DNA from: Torymus aiolomorphi
Lineage: Eukaryota > Arthropoda > Insecta > Hymenoptera > Torymidae
Direction of reading: 5' to 3'
NCBI GenBank assembly: GCA_036365515.1
Contig: CM070877.1
Coordinates: forward strand, 120,038,321 to 120,102,320
DNA length: 64,000 bases
Part shown: piece after piece, positions 45,633-57,293 of the stretch
Position numbering within the stretch: the stretch's first letter is position 1
Layout of the letters: every line of letters begins with the position of its first letter
Program-made: the position numbers and the translations under genes
The notes under the pieces: generated by a model
The model's input: only the letters and a program-made list of their open reading frames with translations
Told to the model about the DNA's origin: nothing
Database searches by the model: none

Positions 45633-47384
45633 TTAAGTAAACACGTGTTCGTAGCTTACACGAATTACCATCATAGCACATTACTATTCAAATGTTTATT
45701 TTTGTTGTTGAGTTTCCAAAGATATATGATAACTATGTAAACATTAGTTTGTAAAATGCCAGACCTATCCACAGGTATCCCTATAAGGCTTATGTATATA
45801 TCTCTGTATATTTTCTGGTTATATAAATAAATAAATTTTTGTTGTACCAATAAGCTTGATTTCGAAGTTTATATTTTAGAAACGATATACACTTTAATGC
45901 TCCTTTAAAAAATGCTCAAGCTATTGTAAATAAAATAACACAATATCGCAAAAAACGTCTACAACTTTCAAAAAACTACTTACAAAATAATATTTACGGC
46001 AAGTATTTTATATAAGAAAATAATACTCGAAAAAGTTTTCTAAAAAAAAAAGAAAACATTACACAACGCTGTATCTGAAAAACGCAAGATAAAGCTATGA
46101 TTTATCTGTGAGAATGTTTGATCGGTTTATTTGCGGTTATAGCCATAATTTTGATATAAGAGTGCTGGCGCGGCCGACGGGCCGAAAGCAGGCGGGGGTC
46201 GTACATAAAGGGAGCTTACGGTTTTGCGCGCGTAGCTGCTGCCGGCGCAGCAGCGCTTGTACGCGGGAGTCCGTACATCGTGTTCGTGTGCGCGCGCGCG
46301 TGCGAGCAAGTATGTTGGACACACCCACGCCACTCCCACCTCGACCACGAGGCGCGAGCCGCCGTCCTCCACGCTAGTGTATAGTCCAAGGGCCGTGCAC
46401 CGGCTGCTTGCGTGCCTTTGCGTTATGTGTGTCCTCTCTCTTCTTCACTGTCTCTCCCCCCTCTTTCTCCCTCTCTGCCTCTTGCTGTTGCATGCACACC
46501 AAAATTCCTTGCGATTATCAACTAACTGGCAATTTTCGAAGAATTTATGTTCATTGAAATTTTTCTATTAACGGCTGGTCATTATTTTTAGTTTATTATA
46601 CTAATATGATTTATATTCAATTTAGAAACTCGGAAAAATGTGTAAAAACATGTTTTTATTTTCGTTACAGTAACATGCGACACTATAACAATTTTCATAA
46701 AAATAAATAGAATACTGTCAAATTTATAAAATAAGAAAACATAATAATCTAGTCTTTTGAAATTTTTAATTTAGTATAGCCTTGGCTTGTCGGCTTGTCA
46801 TTTTTTTAAGAAAGACAAAAACATGCCTCCCACGTCTAACGTTTTTCGTTGCTGTGATTTAATATATAAAATATTACCTTTCATAATTATAGTTAATCAA
46901 ATCGCCGAACAGAGGAACAGAGAAGATTATCCATGCTGTATCAACTGTACTGACAATTTTTTGATAACGCTCTAAAATTAATTCAAAAGCTTCAAATCGA
47001 TGCTGATAGCTATCTTCCTTTTACAACAGGAGCATTCGATACTTATCGCAATCTCCCTTTTACAATAGAAATAATCAACAAGAGTAACTACTAGACCCAG
47101 AAAACTATTATAAATAATATTACTATGCCAACAAATTTGAAGTCAGGGTGGAAAAACTCATTGAAAAAAAATATAATCTAATTCATCAAATATATATAGA
47201 GAACAATTGAATTGTTAAAAATAAAGAAAATAATAATTGACATATAATATTAGATTATAAAATATCACTTTACAATACAATATCTGCAGTAAATAAATTA
47301 TAAGTATAATATTTTTTAGTAAATTCAATTATATGTAGCACACTGCTGATAAGTATATAAGTATATATAAGTATAGGTTGACGA
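45633..47384. other. AT-rich DNA with CpG-rich island (46130-46500); no gene called
   Basis: The island has frames of 81-104 codons on both strands in overlapping phases with no domain, and a pyrimidine-rich 3' part. The remainder is AT-rich with nothing seen. Confidence 0.4.
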
Positions 47385-47529
47385 TTGCAGGGACCCGTTT
47401 TTCTCATTCAATTTTGAATTTTGACAAAAAATCTCTCTGACACGTTATAGATTTGATAGTTAACTATAACGTACCAGAGCGATATTTTCTTAAAATTCAA
47501 AATTGAATGAGAAAAACGGGTGCCTGCAA
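47385..47529. repeat. 145-base hairpin
   Basis: TTGCAGG, CCCGTTTTTCTCATTCAA and CACGTTATAG on the left pair with their complements on the right, leaving a small loop around 47457. It could be a MITE or the foldback of a small-RNA precursor. No target duplication is clear. Confidence 0.65.
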
Positions 47530-49639
47530 TTTTCGGTAACGGGTGGCACTCACTAATGATCATCAAATAAGTACTGGTAGAACGCAAATTTCTCGCGTTG
47601 CTTGTAAAATTTTCATTGACCATCTGCTAAACTGCAATATAACCTGGTTTATGAAGAGCAATTATGATGCTGGAAATAAGTCAACGCTCGTTAACTCCAG
47701 AAAGTAAAAACGTCAAGCATCAATGGGAAAAGTTAATCTCCTGCAATAACAGGCCGGCAAGTTTTGGCGAATTTCGTGAACTGCCGCGGCTGCTGCAGCT
47801 GCATAACTGCAGCAATTCACGTCGGCTTCTGGTAGCCAATGCGGAAGCAGCAGGATATGCAGTGTTATATAGTGTGTAGTCGGCAGCCCGGGTATACTGA
47901 AGTTGCAGTGGTTGTGCTCGGAGTACCTGTGCGCGCGTTCGATGCCAGCCACCGAATTTACGATTTGAACAAAAAGCCTAAAGCCAATAAAGGCGCGACA
48001 AAATATTTCCATCCACGGTTATTTATGGCAGTGTCATAATTCAGAATGTTGCTGCCGTGTAGAGTTTCTGCTCGATACATCCACACACTACTCTCTTCCC
48101 CCCCCCCCCCCCTCTCTCTAGCTTCGCCGCTTCATCTCCCGCTTTCCTTTTTATTGCGCATTATATTTACGTTGGATACCTGCGCGAAAAATGAAGAACG
48201 CGCGGAAAAATATTTTTCACTTTTTAATAAGTTATATTTTATCACGTCGCTTCTTCTCGGCCGAACTCAAGATGACCAAGGAAGTGAGAGAGGGAGAGGG
48301 GGAGATCCTTCGTTATTTTACGACGATTTCAGTGCCAGCTATAAAGTGAACATTTTTAATGAAAAGATGGCGGTAAACTCGATACGCTTACCGATAGACA
48401 GACGCGCGCACGTCGATGGCCGTGCATGGAGATATCCCCCTGACATTACGAGCCGTGCGCGCCATAAATGGAAGATTTTACTGATACGTGGATTCATCGC
48501 GCGCGCGCGCGTCTTCTTCCCTATCGGCCAAGAGTTAGTCTCGACTGCATAGTGCTCGTCCTTTATTAACCGATACGTAATTCCTTAATTACTCCGGCTA
48601 ATTGGATAACCGAGCGTGGCGCCACGGAATTTATTTCATTCGATGCGGATTTTATACTCGAGAAGAGGGTGGGAAGAGCCCCAGAGACGCCATTGCCAGG
48701 GCATAATTTTTAATGAAAATTGACGGGTTTCGCGAGAGAAGGAAGAAGGAGAAAGAGCATATGGGTTTTGCGAATAAATTTTTGTGATTGCCGTAGTTCG
48801 TTTGACGTAATAAGTGTTAGCTCGCTCGACAAGTTAGAGCCTTTGCTAAATATTTTTAAAGTCTCCTTAACGACTCTAAGTGTGGGAAATCGATAATTCA
48901 TTTTTTACCTCGAATGCTTGCATGCCAAAATTACGAATATCTATATAAAAACCAATTATGGCACGATATAATATATTGGTTAGAAACTTTTATGTGCATT
49001 AAATACAACATTTTATACTATGTGAATGTATGATAACTTTGATAAGTGTCTTAATTTTTATTAATTCAATATATTTTTTAAAATTATTGTTTTAATTTGG
49101 TCTCGAATTGGTAAACAAAGAATTCTAGTTTATTTTAAATTCAGGTATAAGTCAATTTTTTATAGTATTTGGGCCAAAAATATGTTTACAATTCAAAAAT
49201 AAAATAATTTAACCTTTAAATAATACCTAGTACGCCAATTACATACATATATGTACAGAAACGATGAATAGAAGATAAATGTCTACAAAACTATGATCGA
49301 ATAATAAACAAACTTATCAAATAAATTAATGTTTCATAACAAAGATGAATAAACATGCTGCTTAATCTTGTTTTCTGCAACTGACTATATAGGAGAGTGT
49401 CATGGATCCAAATCACGAATCCGGGTTAAACTTGGGCATATGTTTTTGGATGTGGAAATATGAAGAAATATTGCCCTTACGCTTCAAAAAAATCAATTAG
49501 TTCTAGGAATTTATAGTTTTATTTTTTTTTAAATCTTGAAAAGGTTCAAACGGCAACCATTCAATCTTAAAAAACCTTAAATACAATTTTAAAAACTCAT
49601 ATAAAACTAGAGAAAATAAGCTTTTATTTGCTTTGTACG
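47530..49639. other. CpG-rich stretch (47750-48700) then AT-rich DNA; no gene called
   Basis: Several frames (71-168 codons) overlap here. The 168-codon one at 48046 begins in a C-run and Pro/Leu-rich low complexity and has no recognisable domain. 48900-49640 is AT-rich. Nothing further recognised. Confidence 0.4.
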
Positions 49640-49812
49640 GCATTAAAAAATATTGATTTCTTCCAAAGTTGTGATAGTTTAAAATTAAGCAATGAAAATG
49701 CACCGTGGAATTGCGAAAATTTGTAGTACAATATAAGCATTTTGGTGCATTTGCATTGTTCAATTTTAAACTATCATAATTTTAGAAAAAAATCAATATT
49801 TTTCAATGCTTT
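49640..49812. repeat. Palindromic element
   Basis: AAAAAATATTGATTTCTTCC and GTGATAGTTTAAAATT on the left are matched inverted on the right (AATTTTAAACTATCATAA, AAAATCAATATTTTT). It resembles the inner arms of the element at 40300-40900 in composition but not closely in sequence. Confidence 0.55.
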
Positions 49813-52384
49813 GAAAAACTATTAAAAGCTTGTTTTCTGTCGTTTTATTTTCTTTTTTTTTTAAATTGCAAAATGACAGACAATAGAAGAATTATCATTT
49901 TGTAACGAAATAGAGCATATTCGAGATTAAATTGCCCATATCTCTAAATTGATTAAATCTTTTATAAATTTTAGGGAAAGGTATAGAGTTTGCATATCTT
50001 TTCGGAAGAAGAGCCGAAAGATTGGTTTATAAATTATAGAGATATTTCAGGTTAACTTTTTTCATAGTGTTTTACAAATCGCAATTCCTTGAGAATATGG
50101 CTTTATCTGTAGGCTGGAAATTTAGAAAGGATATTTGATGTATTCAGATTCGCCAATTGGTTTTTGAGATATTGGAAGTAAAAGTATGCCAAAATCAATG
50201 ACTCGTAACGAGTACATTTCAGCATCTTTTAGACCGATGTCAACCATATATAAACGGTCTCTACTTAATATTTTTGTATTGTCAAATTAGATTTTCAGTT
50301 ATTTCAAATCTATTTTTCGATTTTTGATACTTTATTTTTCCATTTTTCTAATACTTTGAAGTCAATATTGCCTTTGTATTATTAATACCCTAAACCCATA
50401 ATGAAATTCACCATAATTTTTAAAAAATGTTGTTTTTTTCTGCTATGGTTAATACTTATGTAGTTATTGCGGAAAGCGGTATTCTTCGTGAATGGATTAT
50501 ACTGTGTTGAAAGCTATAGTTAGTCCTTAGGTATTTATTCATGAAAACGTGATTTTCCATATAGATAGGTTATCTGAAAGACGTGCAGATATCGTAATAA
50601 TTTTTTTTATTTTATGGCTTATATGGAATTTTGTAACTTGTCAATAACAATTTTACTACAAATTTCCATTTTTCGCTCAAATAAAAAAAATGCCTGCTAT
50701 TTGTACGACAGATTTATGTACACAGATTATATACCTACATATATAATGGGATACAATTTCTCTAGTCAGATATAAAACAAAAAAGAACATCACAGCGAGG
50801 TGTTTTTGGAACTTATTCTCTGAATTAATGTACTATATTTCTCTCGTATAAATAGCATCAGCCTATTCGAATAAATACAAAATTAGAAAAATGGCATTGG
50901 TGCTAATATTTGTTTAAGTATTTTTTAGAATTTCTCATTCACCGGAAAATATTTATAGTTGAATGAAATTTTACAACGTAATAATTAATGTTTGGCGTAT
51001 CTCGAATTTTTGCGGGGGTTGAAATGCAGCGACCTGTATAGAGCACACATATACACGACGAAACATCCGTTACCAATGTTAATAAATGCGTCTTGCTCGC
51101 ACGTAAGCGAAGGCTTAAAGCCGATCGGTCAGTTCTTCGATTTTGCATCGACGCACGGCTGCCTTCGTGAGATGGATGAACAGCCTCTCGAAATCTATTA
51201 GTCATCGTCGGCGCGCGTGCAGACAACCGACAATAATATCGCCGGTATTGTGCTCTTCGCTAGAAATTAAATCGACCGCACATCTCTTATTCTCAATGCA
51301 TTTCAATCACTGAGTGCGAACCCCAAGAAGATTAGATAAGGGGCTGATGGCGCGAATGAGAGAACCGCGTTGAGAGGGAGAGTGGATTGCAGTTCGAACT
51401 CAAGTTCAGAATGCAATAAGAGCTCATGAAAAACTCTAATTGTTTGTCAGAAAGAAAAGACATAATGTATTACAGCGATGTATTATTAAATAGAACGCAT
51501 AAAGAGTTATGAACTCCAAGTTTGCCACAAATTAATTATTTAAGGTCGCTTCACCACAAAAATTGGTCAAATTCATAAAATTTGTTTACAATCGTTTATA
51601 AAATTCTATTAACCACCTTAAAGTATTAACTTCATAAGTTCAATATTTATTTACATTATTTTTTTGTAATTGGGTGATATGGAAAGGAGATTGAGGTCCT
51701 GATTAAGAAATTCCGTATATTTAGAAAGGATTTAAGTAGGGCTCGTTTAATTTGAAAATAAAGAATGTTTTTATCGTAGAAATATATACTTAGCTAGTTT
51801 CGTCAGGATATCCATAAGATTTTCATTTTTTGATTACTCTGTAATAAAATTAAAAAGTCTGTATCGTACCCACATCCCAATACTTTCTAGAAGTATGCAA
51901 AATATATTATTATACATTTCTTTAATCAATAAGTTAAATAAAAATCTTGAATACAACTACATTTTAAAATTACTTTAAAATTATTCTTTTAATATTATAA
52001 GAGTGATGTAAATTAATTCTGTTTTTGTGTTTTATTGTATCAGGTATAAAGCTATAAATTATATATATGCGTACATATAGAAAAACTACATAAAATGGGA
52101 TAAAGAAAACACCTATGAGGTAAACCGAGCAGATTTGAAAATTAAGATATCGTTAAAAATTAACAAGTTACAAAAAATATAGCTATAATTTTCTACTTAT
52201 TTATTAATGCGCTTTAAAACTGTATTGACAAATTAAAAAAAATGTTACTGTTTGCAAAAGTTATTCTATTAAAAAGTTACTGGGTTTCCTCCACAGGTGT
52301 TAGCTTAAACCCATTTAATGTTATCTATATAGTAGATTTTAATGATTAATTAATTAACAATTAAATAATAGTATATTACGATAC
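49813..52384. other. Mostly AT-rich DNA; a weak RF1-like block and a CpG patch
   Basis: 49940-50200 has RF1-like wording (ATCTCTAAATTGATT, GAGATATTTCAGGTTAAC). 50990-51410 is slightly CpG-rich with frames of 69-95 codons lacking domains. No gene recognised. Confidence 0.35.
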
Positions 52385-52934
52385 GTGTGACTTAAGTGGC
52401 CCATTATCGCACGGCGAGAGGTTAGCGCCCGAGCGCAGCGAGGAAAAAAATTAATAAAACGTTATTTAAATAATAGAATACCTGATATAGAATATGGTTA
52501 TTATTGAATCTAGAATATTGAATATATACATAAAAAAATCATAAAACTAGATTCTTGACAATTTGATTTGTATCTTTAACAATAAGTTGAAGTTTATGAA
52601 AGTGAAAGATTTGTATACGTTATATCATTAAAGAGAAAGACTTTTAAAACTAAAATCCATACAGTTTAATATTGAATATTTAAAAAGCGCGCGATCTGCT
52701 ATCCCATAGCAGATGAAACTAACCTATAATATAGACAAGCCTTATTATCATCATTTTTATTTATTCTTTGTGGTTTGTCAACTATTAACGAAGTTTTACT
52801 TCTTTTCCTGTTCATTCTTATATGTAAAATCGTATTTTTGAATAGTTTTGGTAGATAATTGGCGTTAATTACGTGCCTGTGACTTAAGTAAATTCATTAT
52901 TTCACAGTGTAATAATGGGCTACTTAAGTCACAG
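52385..52934. mobile_element. MITE-like element with TGTGACTTAAGT ends
   Basis: GTGTGACTTAAGTGGCCCAT near 52385 is matched inverted by ATGGGCTACTTAAGTCACAG near 52916. About 550 bases with no coding sequence. GAGCGCAGCGAGG near the left end resembles the hairpin word seen in other modules. Confidence 0.6.
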
Positions 52935-52944
52935 CTAGCCGTGA

Positions 52945-53640
52945 CTTAAGGATGTTCTCCGGGTCGAAACAGCAATTTTAGTTTTTATATTTTTAAATAA
53001 TGTTTTATTAATTTGATAATCCAAGAGTAAGTATATGTAACAAATATATACTTGTATATATAAGACAATTTTTTTCAGACAAATTCAAGCAATAGTCACT
53101 ATGGTATTGTTACAATTAAAGACAAAAACTTCAATAAGTTCTTTAAATTTTTTTATTTTTTATCCGATCTTAACGAAATAAAGCTTATTTTGTTCGTTAA
53201 GAAATTTCAGGGGGAGTATCGATGGGAAAATTTATGATACGAGTTACCAGTACGGCGCAATATTAATTTGTTTAAGAAAAGCAAGTCAAGTTTTCATCAA
53301 AACTTTCTTAAACAAATTGATATTGCGCCGTACTGGTAACTCGTATCATAAATTTTCCCATCGATACTCCCCCTGAAATTTCTTAACGAACAAAATAAGC
53401 TTTATTTCGTTAAGATCGGATAAAAAATAAAAAAATTTAAAGAACTTATTGAACTTTTTGTCTTCAATTGTAACAATACCATAGTGACTATTGCCTGAAT
53501 TTGTCTGAAAAAAATTGTCCTATGTTCTTTCAAGTATATATTTGTTACATGTACTTATTCTTGGATTATCAAATTAATAAAACATTATTTAAAAATATAA
53601 AAACTAAAATTGCTGTTTCGACCCGGAGAACGTCCTTAAG
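52945..53640. mobile_element. 696-base near-perfect palindrome (foldback element)
   Basis: Both arms are about 335 bases and almost identical when inverted. They start CTTAAGGATGTTCTCCGGG, and the right arm ends with the complement, differing by about one base in the outer 20. The centre lies near 53294 (AAGTTTTCATCAAAACTT). CTTAAG stands at both ends. No coding capacity; nearly the whole length would fold on itself. Confidence 0.85.
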
Positions 53641-54199
53641 TGCGGATTTAGATCACACAGTGCTATAAAAGTCATTAACATTAAAGTTATAAGCACAAGT
53701 TATGTATTTGTCATGGGTTCATCCAAACTATATTATAAAATTATGTAATTTATTATACACTCAGTTCATGAAAAATATATGTACGTTTTAATCATAAAGT
53801 AACATAATTGTTGAATTCCCGGAATCTCCCGAAAATTTTTAATTATTAAGTTTTTTACACAACTTTCGTCGGACACTTTAATAGATCGTCACACAATAAC
53901 TACATCATAATAAATAAAATTTATAGAAAATTTCCAAAATATACAAAACCGTACACGGGCTACGACTTAACCTTTCTCCCGTCGGGTTTGCCTTTCTACT
54001 TTACTAATTTATTATTAACGTCGGTGTAATAGTCTCGCTTCAAAGTTGCTTGATCGACTGATACAATCAAATCAACCGAAAGCACTTATGTCATTTCTTA
54101 CCTAAGATTTCAAGTGAATAGACATATAATCGAGTCAGATATAAATTATGAATGAACGAAATTTTTTTTTAATTTGACTTGAAGTATATAACCCATGAT

Positions 54200-54255
<56 letters not shown>

Positions 54256-54483
54256 AGTACTTCTATTTATATCTACACGTTGACATCAGCGAAATTAAAA
54301 TCAATTAATACTACATATATAATTAGTTTTGATTTTAGCCACTAGGTGGCCGGAAGTATTCTTAAAAAGAAATCAATCTTTTAGGTCTACTTATATACCA
54401 TATACAATGAGTCTCTTTCTATCCTTATAATAAAATTTCAATTTTTTGTATTTTGTGAGTGAAAATTATAATACTTTATTATC
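53641..54483. other. 5' flank of the MATH-BTB gene with (GT)n
   Basis: AT-rich DNA with a (GT)n run at 54205-54251. A TATATACCATATACA word near 54391 could serve as a core promoter, and a short upstream ATG reading frame starts at 54407. Neither is more than suggestive. Confidence 0.4.
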
Positions 54484-55431
54484 ATGAGCACCGAGGGCGA
54501 GATAACGACTGTAAATTCTAAATACAGATGGGAAATACCAGAGTTTTGCCTATGTACCAGAAGAATAAAAGAAAAATTTATTTCGCCTACTTTCTATTCA
54601 CACGGACTCAAGTGGCTAATCTATCTGTATTCGAAACAGGATCCAGAATCAAAAGTAGAATATGTTTCTATTTATTTAAGCTTGTGCGAGGCATCCATAA
54701 TTGAAGTGAACTATACTTTCGGTATATTGGATCAGGATTGCAAAGTATATTTCTGTACAAAGAAGTCAGAGATGAGAGTATTCGAAGGACCAAAAACTGC
54801 GTGGGGATTTCGTAAATTTGTAACAAGCAATTTATTGAAACACAAAGCAAAAGAGCTATCAGTTGATGGCAAACTTATTATAGAATGTGAGATTTCTACG
54901 CGTTTAAATGAAATAGAATATAAGCAAAACAGTCCCGCTGACAAAGAGAGCTTAACAGAGTTTATGAATTTTGAGAAATTCCTCTTCAGCGAAACATTAA
55001 GCGACGTACAACTCATTATAGGCGAAAAGGTGCTCTATGCGCATAAATTTATATTAGCAGCGAGAAGTGACGTCTTTGCTGCCATGTTCACCCACGAAAA
55101 GAAAGAAAGCGGGGAGACCAAAGTGAAAATTGAGGATTTCTCCTGTGAGGTCGTTATGGAGATGCTCCGATATATGTATACGCAAAAGATTAATGACATG
55201 GAAAACATGGTAGAAGATGTTTTAACTGTCGCCGACAAATACTTATTGAACGAATTAAAGTCCATTTGCGAAGGTACTCTCATTGAGAATTTATCGAATA
55301 GCAACATTTGGGATCAGATGCTTATAGCAAATAAATACAACCTTTACGATCTGAAAAAGAACATTATTTCATTTATCGCTTTGAATGTAGACGCTATTAC
55401 TGATGAAATCGAATCTCTACGAATAGAATGA
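54484..55431 (+). CDS. MATH-BTB domain protein, SPOP/TDPOZ-like
   Basis: An uninterrupted 315-residue frame. Residues about 13-137 form a MATH domain (YRWEIPEFC near the start, AWGFRKFV near 107-112, DGKLIIECEI at its end). Residues about 165-265 form a BTB domain (LSDVQLIIGEKVLYAHKFIL, then RSDVFAAMF and the MLRYMYT segment), followed by a short BACK-like tail ending at IESLRIE. In the known family the MATH domain binds substrate and the BTB domain binds cullin-3, giving a ubiquitin-ligase adaptor. Length is somewhat below the usual 370 or so of SPOP. No intron is evident, as in many lineage-expanded paralogues, so a retrocopy origin is possible. AATAAA follows at 55461. A truncated relative lies at 27773. 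The target protein is unknown. Confidence 0.9.
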   Translation: MSTEGEITTVNSKYRWEIPEFCLCTRRIKEKFISPTFYSHGLKWLIYLYSKQDPESKVEYVSIYLSLCEASIIEVNYTFGILDQDCKVYFCTKKSEMRVFEGPKTAWGFRKFVTSNLLKHKAKELSVDGKLIIECEISTRLNEIEYKQNSPADKESLTEFMNFEKFLFSETLSDVQLIIGEKVLYAHKFILAARSDVFAAMFTHEKKESGETKVKIEDFSCEVVMEMLRYMYTQKINDMENMVEDVLTVADKYLLNELKSICEGTLIENLSNSNIWDQMLIANKYNLYDLKKNIISFIALNVDAITDEIESLRIE

Positions 55432-55460
55432 ATCTACTAAGATTGAACCTCAATACGTTG

Positions 55461-55466
55461 AATAAA
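55461..55466 (+). promoter_or_regulatory. Candidate polyadenylation signal of the MATH-BTB gene
   Basis: AATAAA 30 bases after the stop codon. Assigned from position and motif only. Confidence 0.5.
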
Positions 55467-55652
55467 CGTACAAATATTTCAAACAATATTAGCAAAGTAT
55501 AATGTCATACCATTTAGGATTTAGTAATATCAACTCTTTCTGAATGGATAATATATTCTATTGTAACTTGATATCATTTGAGATCAAGTAAATAAAATAA
55601 AGTAGTTGATAAATATAAAAAATAAAATTAAAAACTAAAAAAATAAAAAGAA

Positions 55653-56231
55653 CCCTGGAGGAAATTTGTCTATCTGACATGGCCAACAATCTCAATAAAT
55701 AGGTAGAAAAAATGGCTAGTTAATAGGCCCTGGTGAAACGCTTTTTCTCCCATTATTCGCACATTTAATAGATTGGACATAACCTCCAAATTTTCGTTTT
55801 AAGTTTACTTAAAGAATTGACGTTAAATTGGACGGTATTCAGCTGTAATTGATAGCTTACTAAAATATAAACAATATGAGCAGACAGAAAAACCATTTAC
55901 AGTAGTCCTTTTGAAGATATTACGTAGAATGTATTTATTGCCATTAGATTCTGTCTCTCTCACTCCTTGTCATAACAACAGGCCTTCTACTAGCCATTTC
56001 CGGACTAAAAAAACTGATCAGTTTTAATACCTTTAAAATACTCAAGAACAAGCTTGTATTTGTCTTTGCAAAACTCATTCTATTTTTCAATCTATTAAAT
56101 GTTCGAATAATAGGGAAAAAAGCGTTTCACCGGGAGCTAGAAACTGGAAAAGGGAAATTCCCATTTTATAGCAAGTTTCTAATATAAATGGCCAGTTAAT
56201 AGTTAGAAAATGTTTTGGATTTCCACCAGGG
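55653..56231. mobile_element. CCCTGG-family element, best-preserved copy
   Basis: Begins CCCTGGAGGAAAT and ends ATTTCCACCAGGG. About 390 bases of it (55851-56231) are repeated in inverted orientation at 63620-64000 with high identity. No coding sequence, so non-autonomous. Confidence 0.75.
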
Positions 56232-56949
56232 AAATTTTTAAATTTTTAAAATTTTAAAATTTTAAAAATAAAATAAAATAAAATAGTTGATAAATATCAA
56301 CTAATAATTTTCTATTAACGTCGATTAGCGAGATCGCTCTAATGTGTTAAAAAACAAATAAAATGTTTTTCAAAATATATAAACACTGTCAATTATTTTG
56401 AATTAGTTTCATTAAACTATATTTCTGTTTTTTTTCCAAATTCAAACCTCCAAACTATTTTTTTTTATTATTATTACTTTCTTATAATTATACATTACCA
56501 TGATTTTTTTCTAAAAATTTCAAAGTTAAGTTACCGAGATGAAGATCGCTAATCCGAAATTTCAAAATGAAAAAAATAGATACCTTTATTCACTTTCTGA
56601 TACATTATTAAATTAATTTTATTAACCGTATAATCATAAACGTAAAAAAGTGGATTACAAAAACTAAACAATAAACATTAAATAACGCATAAAAATAATT
56701 AAAAATGGATTTTCGACTAAAATTAAGATAACAAATAGCAGTGAGCTTTGTTTTATTAAAATCACTTTAGTAAAAGTTCATATTTAATAAATTTGATACA
56801 TATCTTAATCAATCCTTATTCAATAAATTTGATACATATATTTTCGGTAGCATCTTTATCATGAAAAAGTTGTAATAATTAATTATTTTTACCATTTTTC
56901 AATCAATTTTCATTATAATTCTGAATATTTTTAGTCATAAAAATTTATA
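56232..56949. other. AT-rich DNA, nothing recognised
   Basis: No gene or clear repeat. Confidence 0.4.
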
Positions 56950-57250
56950 AGCCATAAACAAAAACCTCTACCAATTCATTGGCACATGGCTTCCTCAAAC
57001 TTAATTTACTGATTCCTTTCATTTTTAATACTAAAATTTAAAATTATTGCACCAATTTATGACATAATTCTAATTACATTCATTTATTAAGATTAAAAAG
57101 TATGAATTTTTAAATTATGTATAAGATATGAATAAAATAACAGGTGTGATTTAATTTTCAAATTATGTATAAAAAATGAATAAAATAATTCATTGTAATA
57201 TTAAATTAAAAATCTTTTAAAATTACTAAATAACCTTTAATTCAAATCAT
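56950..57250 (-). repeat. Interspersed repeat RF2, copy B (inverted)
   Basis: Inverted counterpart of 14385-14700, containing CCAATTCATTGGCACATGG and CTTCCTCAAACTTAA. It provides an uninterrupted version of the insertion site of the tRNA-bearing element at 17941. Confidence 0.6.
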
Positions 57251-57293
57251 AGTTTCTTGATTAAATTTTACACATGTATTGCCTTGTGCCACA

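Noticed and set aside
48046..48552. 168-codon plus-strand frame
   Set aside because: Begins in a C-run and Pro/Leu-rich low complexity with no recognisable domain. It could contain an exon, but nothing shows it.
52385..53640. Helitron interpretation of the CTTAAG-bounded elements
   Set aside because: Helitrons lack terminal inverted repeats, and these have long inverted arms.
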